Positions 11,879 to 21,639 are shown, numbered from the stretch's first letter. The stretch: DNA of 64,000 nt from Macrotis lagotis (GCF_037893015.1 NC_133666.1:655490869-655554868); one strand, 5' to 3'. Notes: a model not told the origin generated them from the letters alone. Numbers and translations are program-made.

Positions 11879-11917
11879 ATCTATCTATCTATCTATCTAT
11901 CTATCATCTATCTATCT
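11759..11917. repeat. (TATC)n microsatellite with a 12-bp higher-order unit
   Basis: The first part (about 11760-11846) repeats the 12-mer 'tatctatctatg'. The second part is plain (ATCT)n with two 'atcatct' interruptions. ORFs reading LCIY repeats are artefacts of this tract. Confidence 0.97.
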
Positions 11918-12440
11918 ACATTTCCAATTATATACAAAAATAGTTTCTAATTATCATTTTTGGTAGGGTTTTGAATTTATGCATTTCCCCCCATCCTTCC
12001 TTTCCTCCCCTCCCCCCAGAAGGCTGTCTGATAATCTTTACATTGTTCCCGTGCTATACATGGATCAAAATTGAATGTGTTGAGAGAAAAATCATTTTCT
12101 TGAGGAAAAAATAAAAGTTTAGAGATAGCCAAGTTATGTAGTACATAAGTCAACTTTTTTTTTTTTTAATTGAAGGTAATAGTCTTTGATCATGTTTAAA
12201 ATCCACAGTTTAGTATTCTCCACAGATAGTATTTATTCTGTCTCGGATACCCTAAAATTGTCCCTGATGGTTGCACGTCCATCAAGGTTGATCATCACCC
12301 CCATGCGGCTGTCAGGGTGTACAAGGTTCTGGTTCTGCTCATCTCGCTCAGCATCAGTTCATGCACATCCCTCCAGGCTTCCCTGAACCCCCCCCCCCCC
12401 CCCCCCCGCCCCGGTTTCTACTAGAACCGCGGTGTTCCAT
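11918..12440 (-). mobile_element. Antisense L1 3' end beside the INSR promoter
   Basis: The order 'ctttacattgttcccgtgct', 'aaattgtccctgatggttgc', 'ggttctgctcatctcgctca' and 'atccctccaggcttccctg' matches the longer copy at 54225-54780 almost phrase for phrase. A 20-base C run at 12388-12407 sits where the other copy has a 7-base C run. The element stops near 12440 inside the tandem array. Confidence 0.8.
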
Positions 12441-12454
12441 AATGTACATGGACA

Positions 12455-12535
12455 TTCACTGGATGGAAAAGATCTTAAGACAGAACAGAATGGCAACTGG
12501 AAGGGACTGGAGACACGGAATGTCCGAGGAGATGG
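12455..12535. repeat. Continuation of the 11370-11758 tandem array
   Basis: 'Aagatcttaagacagaacag' then 'aatggcaactggaagggact' and 'acacggaatgtccgaggaga' repeat the wording of the array on the other side of the L1 and (TATC)n. The array therefore runs up to the edge of the CpG island. Confidence 0.6.
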
Positions 12536-13218
12536 GCCTCGGCGCAGAGCATGGCGAGCTGGGCGAGACCTTGGCGCCCAGAATCCGGTGGGGACCGCAG
12601 GGGGCTCGGGCCGCAGAAGGGCAGCGCAGCACAGGGCCGTGGGGCCGCGCAGCGTCGGAGCGGGCACGGGCCTCAGCCCGGGCGATGCCGAGCGGGAAGG
12701 ACGGGGCGCCGGCCGGGGGCGGGCCCGGGTCCCTCCTCAGCGCCCCCCTCCGGGGGCTCCTGCCTCCTCCCCGCCGGCCCGGCCCCGCCTCCGGGCCCGG
12801 CCGCCTCCCTCCAGCCCTCCCAGCCCTTCCCGGCGCGGCGGCTCCGCGCCGGCTTTTCCAGCGGCCCGGCCGGGGCCGGCCCAGCCCAGCTGACGGGGCC
12901 GCTGTGTTTACTGGCCAGACTGGCGCGGGGAGCGGGGAGCCCTGGGGAGCCCTGGGGAGCGGGGAGCCCTGGTGCCTGCGGGGAAGGGGCCGCAGCGGGG
13001 CCGCAGCGGGGCCGGGGTCGCCTAGCGCAGCCCGAGGCCCGTTCTCCCGGCCGCCGCGGGGGCTCCGGGGCCCGGGCCGGGGCCGCGCTCTGCGGGGAGG
13101 GGGCGCGGGGCTGCCGGACGCGGCCCGGCCTGGGCCGAGCCGGGGGAGGAGTGAGGGGCCCCGGCCACGCCCCTCGGGCCCCCCGCCCGCCTTTCTGCGC
13201 CCGCGGGCTGGGGCCGCG

Positions 13219-13263
13219 ATGCGGCCCGCCGCCCCCCGCCGCCGCGCGCCGCCGGCCCTCTGA
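13219..13263 (+). CDS. Upstream ORF (14 codons) in the INSR leader
   Basis: An ATG at 13219 with G at -3 opens a frame of 14 codons, rich in Pro, Arg and Ala, that stops at TGA 13261-13263. The stop is 34 nt before the INSR start codon. If transcription starts upstream of 13219, ribosomes scanning the leader would meet it first and it could lower INSR translation. No product is known; this is a positional inference. Confidence 0.35.
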   Translation: MRPAAPRRRAPPAL

Positions 13264-13297
13264 CCCGCCCGCAGCCCCCCGCCGCCGCCCCAGGGCC

Positions 13298-13394
13298 ATG
13301 GGGTCCGCGCGGCCGCCCGCGCCGCTGCCCCCGCGGCCGCTGCCGCTGCTGCTGCTGCTGCTGAGCGCTTCGTGCCGCTTGGGCTCCGGAGAAG
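13298..13394 (+). CDS. INSR: Insulin receptor, exon 1 coding part (signal peptide)
   Basis: This encodes the first 32 residues of the preproreceptor plus the first base of codon 33. The ATG at 13298 has G at -3 and G at +4, a strong context. The peptide starts MGSARPPAPLPPRPL, has a hydrophobic core of six leucines from CTG codons (13346-13363), and ends SASCRLGSGE. Aligned with the human mature start HLYPGE, the last six residues RLGSGE fall at the same place, so cleavage is likely after Cys26. The receptor is a membrane tyrosine kinase cut into alpha and beta chains that binds insulin and IGFs; this segment only directs it into the secretory pathway. Joining G at 13394 to TG at 38206 makes Val and gives GEVCPSMD, which fixes the exon end. 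Signal peptides diverge fast, so homology is weak here; the call depends on position, CpG island and the exact join to exon 2. Confidence 0.85.
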
Positions 13395-13400
13395 GCAAGT
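13391..13400 (+). other. INSR: Probable GC-type 5' splice site of INSR intron 1
   Basis: The base needed to complete the Val codon is G 13394, and the intron then begins 'gcaagt'. AAG|GCAAGT is the strong consensus of GC-AG introns. The nearest GT, at 13399, would add four bases and break the frame with exon 2. Confidence 0.75.
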
Positions 13401-13450
13401 ACTTTCCGGTGTCTGGGCGGGGGCGCCTGGGGGCCGGGGCTGAGCTGACC

Positions 13451-14110
13451 TTGGCCTCGGACCTCCCAGAGTTCAGCCCCAGGGGCCTTTGGGGGCCCCA
13501 CCTTGGGGGGGGGGGTCTGCCCAGCCCTAGGATTCAGGCAGCTCCCCCATCTCCCTGCTTCTGGGGCTCAGCCCGGGCCACCTCGGCTCCCTTCCTCATC
13601 GCCTCTGGGGGTCCCCACTGGAGACCCCCCCCCTCCCCGCTGTCCTTCTGCCTCTCCGCATCCGCTACCCTTTCTGGGTGTCTTGGGAACCATGGCCCAG
13701 CCCCAACTGCATGGCTCCTCTGACTCAGTGGCCCATGATTGCTGAAGAATTCTCCCCCCCCACCCCTTCTCAGTCCCAGGATTGTCCGTCCGGGAGTGGA
13801 TCTGAGGCTCCTGGGGAGAGCTGGCTTTCCGTTTAAAAGCCCAGATTTCGCCTTTCTCCTCCGGGAGGCTCCGAGCCAAGGGCCCTGAGCAAAGCCGCCT
13901 TCTGAATCCTTCCCACCTTCCCATCCCGTCTCATCCCCAGCCTTTCAGGATTTTGTTTGTGGTTGTTCCCTACTCCAAACTGCTGTGGGAGGGGCTGAGG
14001 TCCAGCCAGGGTCAGTTATAGGGGAGGAGATGGTTTGGAATGAAATGGGAGGGTTGGCCAGGTCCTGATCCAGCTTTGGTGTTTTGGAAGCCACATGGAG
14101 CCACAGCCTT
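13451..14110. other. GC-rich start of intron 1
   Basis: Composition falls gradually from the CpG island. A 12-base G run begins at about 13505. Long ORFs here arise from GC-rich composition with few stops. No repeat was recognised. First-intron enhancers are common but none can be shown. Confidence 0.4.
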
Positions 14111-14215
14111 GCAGAGTCAAAGGACTTTAGAGATCTTTTCATTGTGCAGAAAGAGAAACTGAGACTCAGAGAAGCAGAGACCTGCCCAGGGTCACACGAC
14201 GACTTCCTTCAAAGT
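14110..14215 (+). mobile_element. MIR-like CORE-SINE fragment
   Basis: 'Gactttagagatcttttcat', 'agaaactgagactcagagaa' and 'cctgcccagggtcacac' follow the order of the conserved MIR/CORE segment. Confidence 0.6.
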
Positions 14216-14920
14216 GTGGCAGTCTGGCTTTTGCTCCATTCTTCTGCTGAGACCTGTTAATTCTTCACTCTGAAAAAGAAACTTGTTTAAAGTTTATTAC
14301 CCTGACTGATGGTCAGTCCATAAATCGGGGTTTTCCCCTCTGACGGTCCATCCCTTGGTTTTCTGGTAGATGTAGAATGGTGCCTCTGGAAAGGTCTTCC
14401 AGTAGAAACCCAGGCGAGATGGAAGGGGTGGGTTCGAACAGTACTTTGGCTGTCAGGCCTGTTTGCTCTGTTTTTGGGTGGGAAGGTGACACCTGACTTG
14501 GGCCTTTACAAGTGATTTTCCATCCTTAGCTCCTGGCTTGAGGAATTCTGGGCTTCTCACTGAAGTTGTTAATACAGGGGATCATCCAGTAGTGAATGAA
14601 GAGCAGCCACCCCCGAGATACACAGGAACTCATCTGAAGAATTCCTAAGACCTTCCTGAGTTGGGATCGATCCCTATCATTTTTATTATTATTGAGAATC
14701 ATCAGTGCTCAGATTATCTGAAAGGGGAGGGAGATGGTCTAGTGTCTGTTTTCCAGAACTTGTTGATATCAAATTTGCACCCTTAAACCTGGGAGAAACA
14801 ATTGAAGTGGGAAGAAGACCTTTGGGTTTGGGACAGTGAGGGACAGACACTTTTCTTCACCATTCCACCAAACACATGTGAGCTGGGGCATGGGAATTGT
14901 CAAGGATCAAGATGCCACCC
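14216..14920. other. Intron 1 stretch, nothing recognised
   Basis: Mixed-composition intronic DNA with no confident repeat, RNA gene or exon. Confidence 0.4.
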
Positions 14921-14924
14921 TTTG

Positions 14925-15065
14925 CTTCATAGAGTTTCCAAGTCAGATTCCATTTCTGTTGCCTACCACTTGTGGGACCTCAGGCAAGTCTCTTAACCTC
15001 CCTGGTCTTCATTTTCCCCAGCTGTAAAATGAAGGGGTTGAATTAATTGTCCTCAGGAATCTCTT
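14925..15065 (+). mobile_element. CORE-SINE fragment
   Basis: 'Acttgtgggacctcaggcaa', 'gtctcttaacctccctgg' and 'agctgtaaaatgaaggggtt' are a recognisable CORE-SINE middle. Confidence 0.6.
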
Positions 15066-15249
15066 AAGAGAAGCTAAATGAGTTGATCAGTCTAAGAGAA
15101 GTCCCAAACACAGGAGAAGGTAATCCCCAGTGTCTAGAAGTTGTTCCTTCCTCACTGCTACCTCAGATTTTAACTTGTTTTTTTTTTTCAAAGTACAGTT
15201 GTGACCTTTCCTAATTTTGCACCAGGATCTTCCCCTTTGTTAGTGCTCA

Positions 15250-15605
15250 CTATCTCTTTCAATGACTTCAGTATTATTTGTTTATACTTTGTATTTATTT
15301 ATCTGTGCAGTGCACATGCTGTATCCTCCTGGGAGAGAACATCAGTTCCTTGAAATGAGTGTGACTGGTTTTTGTCTTTGTATTATTTCCAGTACCTAGT
15401 TCATAGTGCCATTTTTTTTATTTGTGGGGCAGTCTAATTTATGAGGGTTAAGTGACTTGTCCAAAGTCATACTGCTAGTAAGTAGCTTGAGCTTGCAAAT
15501 GTCTGAGGTCACAGTTGAACTTAGGTCCTCTTGACTTCAGGCTGGTGCTCTATTCACTGTGCCACCTTTCTTCCCCCATAGCGACATTTCATTAGCATCA
15601 GGGGA
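15250..15605 (+). mobile_element. L2 3' end interrupted by an antisense SINE
   Basis: The L2-like run 'gtatttatttatctgtgcag', 'cagttccttgaaatgagt' and 'ttccagtacctagttcatag' is broken at about 15408 by an antisense tRNA-headed SINE (15408-15578, ending 'gtgccacctttcttccccc'). After it, 'catagcgacatttcattag' repeats part of the pre-insertion wording 'catagtgccattt'. Confidence 0.6.
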
Positions 15606-16835
15606 GGAATGCTAGTCACCATATGAGAGGCATAGGCCATAAGCATCCTGGGAGCTCAGGGAAGGGAGAGAGAACTGTGGTATTCTGGGAGATCTTTTGA
15701 GAAGAGATGAGTCTGGAGCTGGACCTTAAAGTCTGGGTGGATTTTGAAAGTCAGAGACAAAGAGAAAGGCACCTTTTGATGACCATGACTTAATTATGCT
15801 GAACTGGTGTGGAAAGTTCTTGTAGGGGAGTAGAGACACAGATTTCAACTGGATAGTTGAAGGGGGGAAGATATTCCTAACAAGTAGAACCATCAGAGTG
15901 GGCAGCGAAGGGATGGGTAGTGAACTCCCCATCACATAAAAGGTACTTAGCAAATACTTGTCCATGTATTACTTAACCTTCAGAATTAGCCCCTACCATA
16001 TTATCCAGAGTAACCCAACTGTTTGGGTTTCCCTAACAACCAAGGCATTTTATTAGGGAGGAAATAATGAGAGAGAAGAAGCCTGGAGAGGAGAGACTTG
16101 ATAGCAGTCATTTAGTATTTGAAGAATGGGCATAATGCAGGAAAAAAGGGTTAGATTTGTTTTCCTTGGCCCTATGAGAAAGAAAGAGTGGCAACAGAAG
16201 GAGAAACTTTTTTAGGTTCCATATATCGAAAACTTCCTAATCAAGAGAACAATCCATAAGTAACCAGGGACTGCTGAAGAAGGTAGTGAACCTCCCCTTA
16301 AGTAGAGGTTAGAAGATCACTTGTGGATGTCTTATAGTGGGGACTCTTCTTTAAGTGGGGTTTTTTGACTGACTGCCCCCCCCAGGGACCTTTTCTACTC
16401 TGAGATTTCTTTATTCTCCACAGGCACCCCTTCATTTTGTCCCTCATGTTTTCCTACTTCCCCTCCCTCCCTTGGTACCTTCCTGACTCTGAGGACCAGA
16501 ATGATTAATTTGGATAGAGTCTAGATTCAGGTTAGGTTTATCCAGTTTGTGGTAACCCCCTGTTTCACAATAAGGTTTGACTTTAAGAAACAGGCGTGTT
16601 GTGGCTTCTGTTGTTAAGAGGCCTACCCTAGGAAAACCCCGGGTTTGATTCTCTTAGGTTGCCAATTTGGAAGTGGATTGATGACTCTTAAACTAAGATG
16701 TCACTTAACTGGATACTTGGCTGTTACACATTATAGAACTCTAATGCCTTATTCCCCTGCTCCCCCACTCTACTTTTGTATTTTGTTCATAAATATCTAC
16801 AAACAGGTGTGTTTGTAGACTCAAGGTGGTGTGCT
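15606..16835. other. Intron 1 stretch, nothing confident
   Basis: No exon or RNA gene is seen. The text near 15700-15780 ('gtctggagctggaccttaaa') resembles unassigned old repeat wording at 11250. Confidence 0.4.
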
Positions 16836-16839
16836 CTAT

Positions 16840-17010
16840 GGCAAAGAGTTCCCATTCAAAGACAGAAGACCTGAGTTCAAACCTATCACTTGCATCTTAC
16901 CTCCTTTGTGAAGGCATTTCCTCTCAGTTTCCCCTCCGGAAAATGGAATTGGATGATTGATCTCTCAGGTACCTCCAAGTCAATCTCATTTAAGTGATTA
17001 TTGTGTATTA
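16840..17010 (+). mobile_element. CORE-SINE fragment
   Basis: 'Agacctgagttcaaacctat' and 'cagtttcccctccggaaaat' match the head-to-core order of the tRNA-derived SINEs elsewhere in this window. Confidence 0.55.
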
Positions 17011-17089
17011 AGCACTGGGGATAGAAAAACAAAGGGAAAGTGTCCTTTACTCAAGCAGCTTATTTTCTGTTTTGGTATACACAGGTATA

Positions 17090-17210
17090 CCTATAGAAAT
17101 CCCTTCCAGGGATTGTACCTTGTTTAATCTTTGTATCTCTTCCAGTGGGGTGCCTAGGGATCTGTACAGAGTGGGCTTTTAATAAATGTTTGATAGAAGA
17201 ATGAGCAAGA
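17090..17210 (+). mobile_element. L2 3' end fragment
   Basis: 'Tttgtatctcttccagtggg' then 'gcttttaataaatgtttgat' is an L2-like terminus. Confidence 0.5.
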
Positions 17211-17489
17211 ACCAAGTCAGGGGCCATGTTTTGCAGGCAGAGGAATGCAGGGTAGGCAGGGATAGTTAGGATAGTCAGTGGAGAATGTGTCCAGGATCTT
17301 GCCCAACACTTTTGCTCCCTCAAAGCAAAAGCAGTAGGTAACAGTTTCAGAGAGGTAGGTTAATAGAAGGAAGGACCCACAATTCACTGGGTCCTCAATT
17401 GGCCCAGGTTGTTTAGAAGGTATTCAGGCAGAGACTGAATGGCCACTTGTCAGGGCTATTGTGGAGAGCACCTGTGGTTAAATATCATG

Positions 17490-17600
17490 TCATATCATAT
17501 TGTAAAGCTTAAGCCCTGAGGTCCTCTAGTTCAACCCTCTCATTTTACAGATAGGGAATTGTTTGGGTCCACAGAATCCCAGAATTGATCGAGATGGCCT
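17490..17600 (+). mobile_element. MIR-like CORE-SINE fragment
   Basis: 'Gtcctctagttcaaccctct', 'cattttacagatagggaa' and 'cacagaatcccagaattgat' match the conserved segment. Confidence 0.5.
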
Positions 17601-17699
17601 CAGGGTTCTTCTGATATGAAAATTCTTGGATTTTGTGCTGTTCACTCTTTTTCCCATGATCCTTTGCTTCTGCTATTCCTACTAAATGTGTGCTTGACT

Positions 17700-17890
17700 A
17701 ACATCTTGGAAATGAGGCAGGGGAGTACAATGGAGAATGTGTTAGGTGAGGAGTGCTGCTCCTTACTACCTGTGTGATTTTGGGCAGCTCACATAACTTC
17801 TTTGGGTTTTCATGAACTCACTGGTTTAAAAGGAGGGTGGTAGACTGGGTGATGTCTGAAGTCCCTTTGAAATCTCAGAGCAGTAATGAT
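17700..17890 (+). mobile_element. CORE-SINE fragment
   Basis: 'Ctacctgtgtgattttgggc', 'agctcacataacttctttgg' and 'gatgtctgaagtccctttga' show the SINE core and the following conserved segment. Confidence 0.55.
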
Positions 17891-18284
17891 GTATAAAACA
17901 AATCTGTGATGTGTAGGGCTCTGAGGGCCTCTAGGAATCAGCAGGATGTAACTGTGAAGCCAGGGAAGGCCAGGAGATTTAAAAAAAAAAACAAACAGGG
18001 TCCATTTGACTGTCTGTCAGACTGTCCGTTGCTGTGTGGCCAGCGGGGAGTGAGTATTTTTGTCTACCTCCTGCCAAGGGTTGAGAAATGGATTGTAATA
18101 AGAGACTCCTCGGCAGGCTCTCTCTCCTTAGACTGAATGAGGCTGTTTTCTCAATTGGGAAACTTTTAATTTGGGTCCCAGGGGGCAAAGTGGGGGCAGT
18201 TTTCTTGCAACCCTTCCCCCCAACAGTTATGAGCTCTATTGAGATTTGAGAAAAACTTGGTTTTGTCTCTCCTGAGTGATGCTG

Positions 18285-18665
18285 TGGTTGAACCTAGTAT
18301 TTTACATGCATTGTCTCATTTGAACCTCTCAGCATCAGGTAGGTGCCTGTTATCTTCATTTTACAGATGAGGAAACTAAAGTTCAGAAAGATTGAAAGAT
18401 CTATCCAGGATCACACAGCTGATTAGGTGTCTGAGTTGGACTTCCTTCCAATTCTGGTCTTCCACCAGGCAGACTCCAGTCCACCAGACTACCTTTATGT
18501 AGTCCAATACCTTTACAAATGGGTAAAACAAGGTCTGAGGATGGTGGGGGTGGGGGGGCAGAGGAAAAGAGAAGACCTAAGCAAGGTCACAAGAGCAGTA
18601 AGTATGGGAGCTCAGGCTTGATCTGAGGACTTCTGACTACAAATCTTGCCCTCTTCTGCTTGCTA
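18285..18665 (+). mobile_element. MIR-like SINE, possibly two copies
   Basis: The first copy reads 'ttttacatgcattgtctcat', 'aggtaggtgcctgttatctt', 'ttttacagatgaggaaacta' and 'atccaggatcacacagctg'. A second set of similar phrases follows at about 18500-18660 ('acctaagcaaggtcacaaga'). Confidence 0.65.
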
Positions 18666-19458
18666 ATCATTCTCTTCAAAGTCTAGTCCAAACCAGCACT
18701 GCCTTCCTCTCCCAGTTTTCAAGTTTCCAATCACTTAGCCTTACTGTCTGCAGGTATTTACTGTAAATCAGGTTTAAGTTCCAGAAACTTCTCCCAATCC
18801 AGACAATATTTTGAACACTAAGGTTTGACAGGGAGCCTGGCTGCTCCAAGCAGCCCCTCCAGTATTGCAGTTAAACTAGTTTGTCCAGGGAGAGCAGGGG
18901 CCCGCCTTCCACTCTGAGAAACTCAGGAACCTCTGCTCCCAGGCAGGGGCCTCCTCTTTCCCACCCTGCCCCCCCCCCCTTTCCTGGAAGTGTTGACAAA
19001 GTGGATCACTCTTAGATTTTGAATAAAGTCATTCAGGAAAAAAGAACTTGGAAATCTGGCCCTGTCTCTGTTTCTCTGGGTTCTCCCCCTGGGAGGCTGG
19101 TGCCCTAGGAAGGAATAGGACAGGGGAGATCAGTTTGGAGCTGGGGCTGTTGAAGGGAACATAGGCTTGGAGCTAAGGTTGGGCCCAGGCTTGGGGGTGG
19201 GGTGGGGAGCTTCCATCGTGGCTTGGGGTAGAGGGTGGAGCCAGAGCAGAGGGAGTTTCTCTGCTCAGTCCATCAGTCACATCTTTTTTTTTTTCTTTTT
19301 TAAAGCTGGCAAAGTCAGTTTTGAAGATCCTAAAATAATGTCAGTTGAAAACTGTGATAACAGCATAGTGATGCATGCTGGCTGGCCTGCTAGTCCTGCC
19401 CTCCAAAAATCTTGAGATCTTGGAGAAACCCAGGCCTCTGCAATTGAATGATAGAAGT
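18666..19458. other. Intron 1 stretch, nothing confident
   Basis: GC-moderate intronic DNA with short C and G runs. No exon, RNA gene or clear repeat is seen. Confidence 0.4.
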
Positions 19459-19498
19459 GGGGGGGGGGGGTGAGTGAGTGACCTGTTTGTGTGTTTGT

Positions 19499-19552
<54 letters not shown>

Positions 19553-19553
19553 A
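19459..19553. repeat. G run, (TG)n and (GA)n compound microsatellite
   Basis: A run of 12 G (19459-19470) is followed by (GT)n at about 19486-19537 and (GA)n at 19538-19552. Confidence 0.95.
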
Positions 19554-19832
19554 TGTATTAATATTTATTAGATGCCTATTATATGCCACAGAAAAGCTAG
19601 AAACCAAGAAATAAAACAAAATCCCAACTACCTCATGTATATGTGTATATTAGTATTTATTAAATGTCTACTGAATGCCAAAGAAAGGTCAGAAACTAAA
19701 AAATAAAACGAAATCCCAACAATCTTATGTGTGTGTGTGTATATTAGTATTAAATGCTACTGGATGGCAGAGAAATGTCAAAAACCAAAAAATAAAACAA
19801 AATCCCAACTCTCTGTGTTTGTGTGTGTGTGA
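19554..19832. repeat. Three tandem copies of a 92-95 bp unit
   Basis: Each unit contains 'attagtatttattaaatgtc'-like text, 'gaaaccaagaaataaaacaa'-like text, 'aaatcccaac' and a TG-rich end. The copies begin near 19555, 19648 and 19741. The first part of the unit resembles the 'tttattaaatgcctactatg' start of an old SINE/L2 repeat. Confidence 0.85.
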
Positions 19833-20139
19833 GACACTCCCATTTCTGATAACTGGCATTCTTAATAGCTAAACTGAAACCTCTCCTGCAATCTTCCTAA
19901 GGCACTTTCCCCAACCTTTCTTTTAGCATAGGATTTTTGTTTTTTTAAAACCTGGATTCCATAAACTTGCAGTGTTTTTTTTTTTTTTAATTTGATATCT
20001 ACAATTCTACAATTATTTTCTTGGAAATCCTGTGTATTTTATTCATTTAAAAACCTGATTCTGGGAAGTGGGGTCCATAGGCCTCACTAAATGGATCACC
20101 CAAGGACATAAAGAAGTTTGGGAGTCACTGACTTAGAGG

Positions 20140-20360
20140 CAGTGTAATATAGTGGATAGAGTGTCCCAAATAGAACTGAGTTCAGATCTTTCCTTGGGTC
20201 TATCTGGCGTCTCCCTTTACTCTCTGAACTTCAGGGTTCTCTTCTGGAAAAGGGAGATAATTCCTAAAACAGGTATCTCATTGAGCTCTTATGAGACTCC
20301 CCTGAGGCAATGTCAATCAACTTTATAAGGCTTATAAATGTCAGTTATTGTTGCTATTTG
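20140..20360 (+). mobile_element. CORE-SINE with L2-like tail
   Basis: 'Ggcagtgtaatatagtggat' forms the head, the core is degraded, and the end is 'taaggcttataaatgtcagt' then 'tattgttgctatt'. Confidence 0.65.
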
Positions 20361-20499
20361 CTGTCATCCTTCTTCATCATGTCCACTTGAACCCCAAACT
20401 AAGTCCTCAAAACCACTCTCCTTCCAACCTGAATATATACATGACTGGTGCCTGCCTGTGGGAGGTGAGGTGTTTTGAAGGAAGTTGTGGCCTTGAAGC

Positions 20500-20640
20500 C
20501 CCAGGGTCTGGCTCTGGTACTTAGCATGAATGTGTCTAAGAGCAAATCATTTAGCTTTTCTGGTCTTTAGTATTCTTATCTTTAACTGGAAAGGATGGAA
20601 GCTTAGTCCTGAGAAGAGATGAGAAAATGTACTTCCTTCC
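20500..20640 (+). mobile_element. CORE-SINE fragment
   Basis: 'Ggctctggtacttagcatga' and 'aaatcatttagcttttctgg' fit a decayed SINE core. Confidence 0.45.
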
Positions 20641-20949
20641 CCCTTCTTTGCAGAGGTGTGTGATTATGGGTAATGGAGTATTATATGTGAAAAATCAGAT
20701 CTTATTAATTATGTTGGGTTGGTTTTATTGAGCAGATCTCTTTTCCTTTCTCCTTCCTTCCCTCCCCCTTTTAAAAAAAATATTTGTCACAAAGGATGGC
20801 CCTCTGGAGAGGGATAGTCATTTGGTTAGTGAAGGAATATATTCAGTAATGAAAGCTGTGTAAAAACAAAAGATATAAGTAAAAAATTTAAAAGTAATGG
20901 GGTGGGGTGGTCTTTGACTTCATTCAGTCTTAAGACCTGATTCACTGAA

Positions 20950-21120
20950 TTTGGAACATAAGGGCTTGGGAACAAATTCCTAGTCAGCCACTTACTGACT
21001 TCTTTGGGTGACTTGACTTAACTTGACTTGATTTGACTTGACTTGACTTCTGGGTTCTCTCCTCCATAACATGAGGAAGTTGAACTAGGGTCTCCTCCAG
21101 CCCTTAGGCACCACCATATC
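20950..21120 (+). mobile_element. CORE-SINE with an internal (CTTGA)n expansion
   Basis: 'Cagccacttactgacttctt' leads into about nine imperfect 'acttg' units (21007-21048), then 'ctgggttctctcctccataa' and 'atgaggaagttgaactaggg'. The pentamer sits where SINEs have 'gggcaagtcacttaac'. Confidence 0.7.
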
Positions 21121-21430
21121 AGAAATAAAATGAATTCCCTAAAGTTCCAAGAAGGAAAATCCTTCTTCCATAGAAGCAATGTTACTTATAATGACTCTTT
21201 GGCTTTTTGGACCACAACGCTGTTGCTAGGGCAAATACCTATAATTTGTATCAATGTTTCCACCAATTTCTCATACAATGAAGAATACTACAATAGAGTC
21301 TGGCTCAGATTTTCTGTATTTGGGGGAGGGTGATGGGGAAGGAGGAACAGGAGCTGTCCAGCGATAGGGATTGGAGTAGATGCTAGAATTAAAGCTTCAT
21401 GAAGGATCTTTCAAATCATCAAATCTACCT
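21121..21430. other. Intron 1 stretch, nothing recognised
   Basis: No exon or repeat that I can support. Confidence 0.4.
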
Positions 21431-21625
21431 TCCTTGTTCTCTCAGCCTCAGTTTCCTTATCTGTAAAATAGGGATAATCATACTTCCTTCCCAGATTGGA
21501 TAGATGTAAAGATATTTAGATTTATGTATTTGCATGTGTATTATATTATTTTGGAAATCTTAATGGACCATATAAATGGTAGGTATAATTGCTACTAATT
21601 ATTGTTATTATATATATTCTACTCA
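21430..21625 (+). mobile_element. CORE-SINE 3' part with AT-rich tail
   Basis: 'Ctcagtttccttatctgtaa' then 'aatagggataatcatacttc' begin the conserved segment, which ends with an ATT-rich tail. Confidence 0.6.
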
Positions 21626-21639
21626 TATCATCAAAATTT

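Larger units (their letters stand above)
12536..13450 (+). promoter_or_regulatory. INSR: CpG island: INSR promoter and 5' untranslated region
   Basis: Composition changes abruptly to very high G+C with frequent CpG. There is no TATA box. GC boxes (Sp1/KLF type) are visible at 12715-12723 ('gggggcggg'), 12783-12790 (reverse) and 13181-13188 (reverse), with a CACCC-like 'ccacgcccct' at 13165-13174. Short local tandem repeats lie at about 12930-12975 ('gggagccctg') and 12985-13015 ('gcagcggggcc'). A TATA-less, GC-rich, Sp1-dependent promoter with scattered starts is what is known for mammalian INSR. The transcription start cannot be placed from sequence alone. Confidence 0.8.

Noticed and set aside
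11742..11966. ORF with LCIY repeats
   Set aside because: Translation of the (TATC)n microsatellite.
12361..13723. Overlapping GC-rich ORFs of 150-390 codons on both strands across the CpG island
   Set aside because: GC-rich DNA has few stops. Only the frame from 13298, which joins in phase to exon 2, matches a known protein layout.
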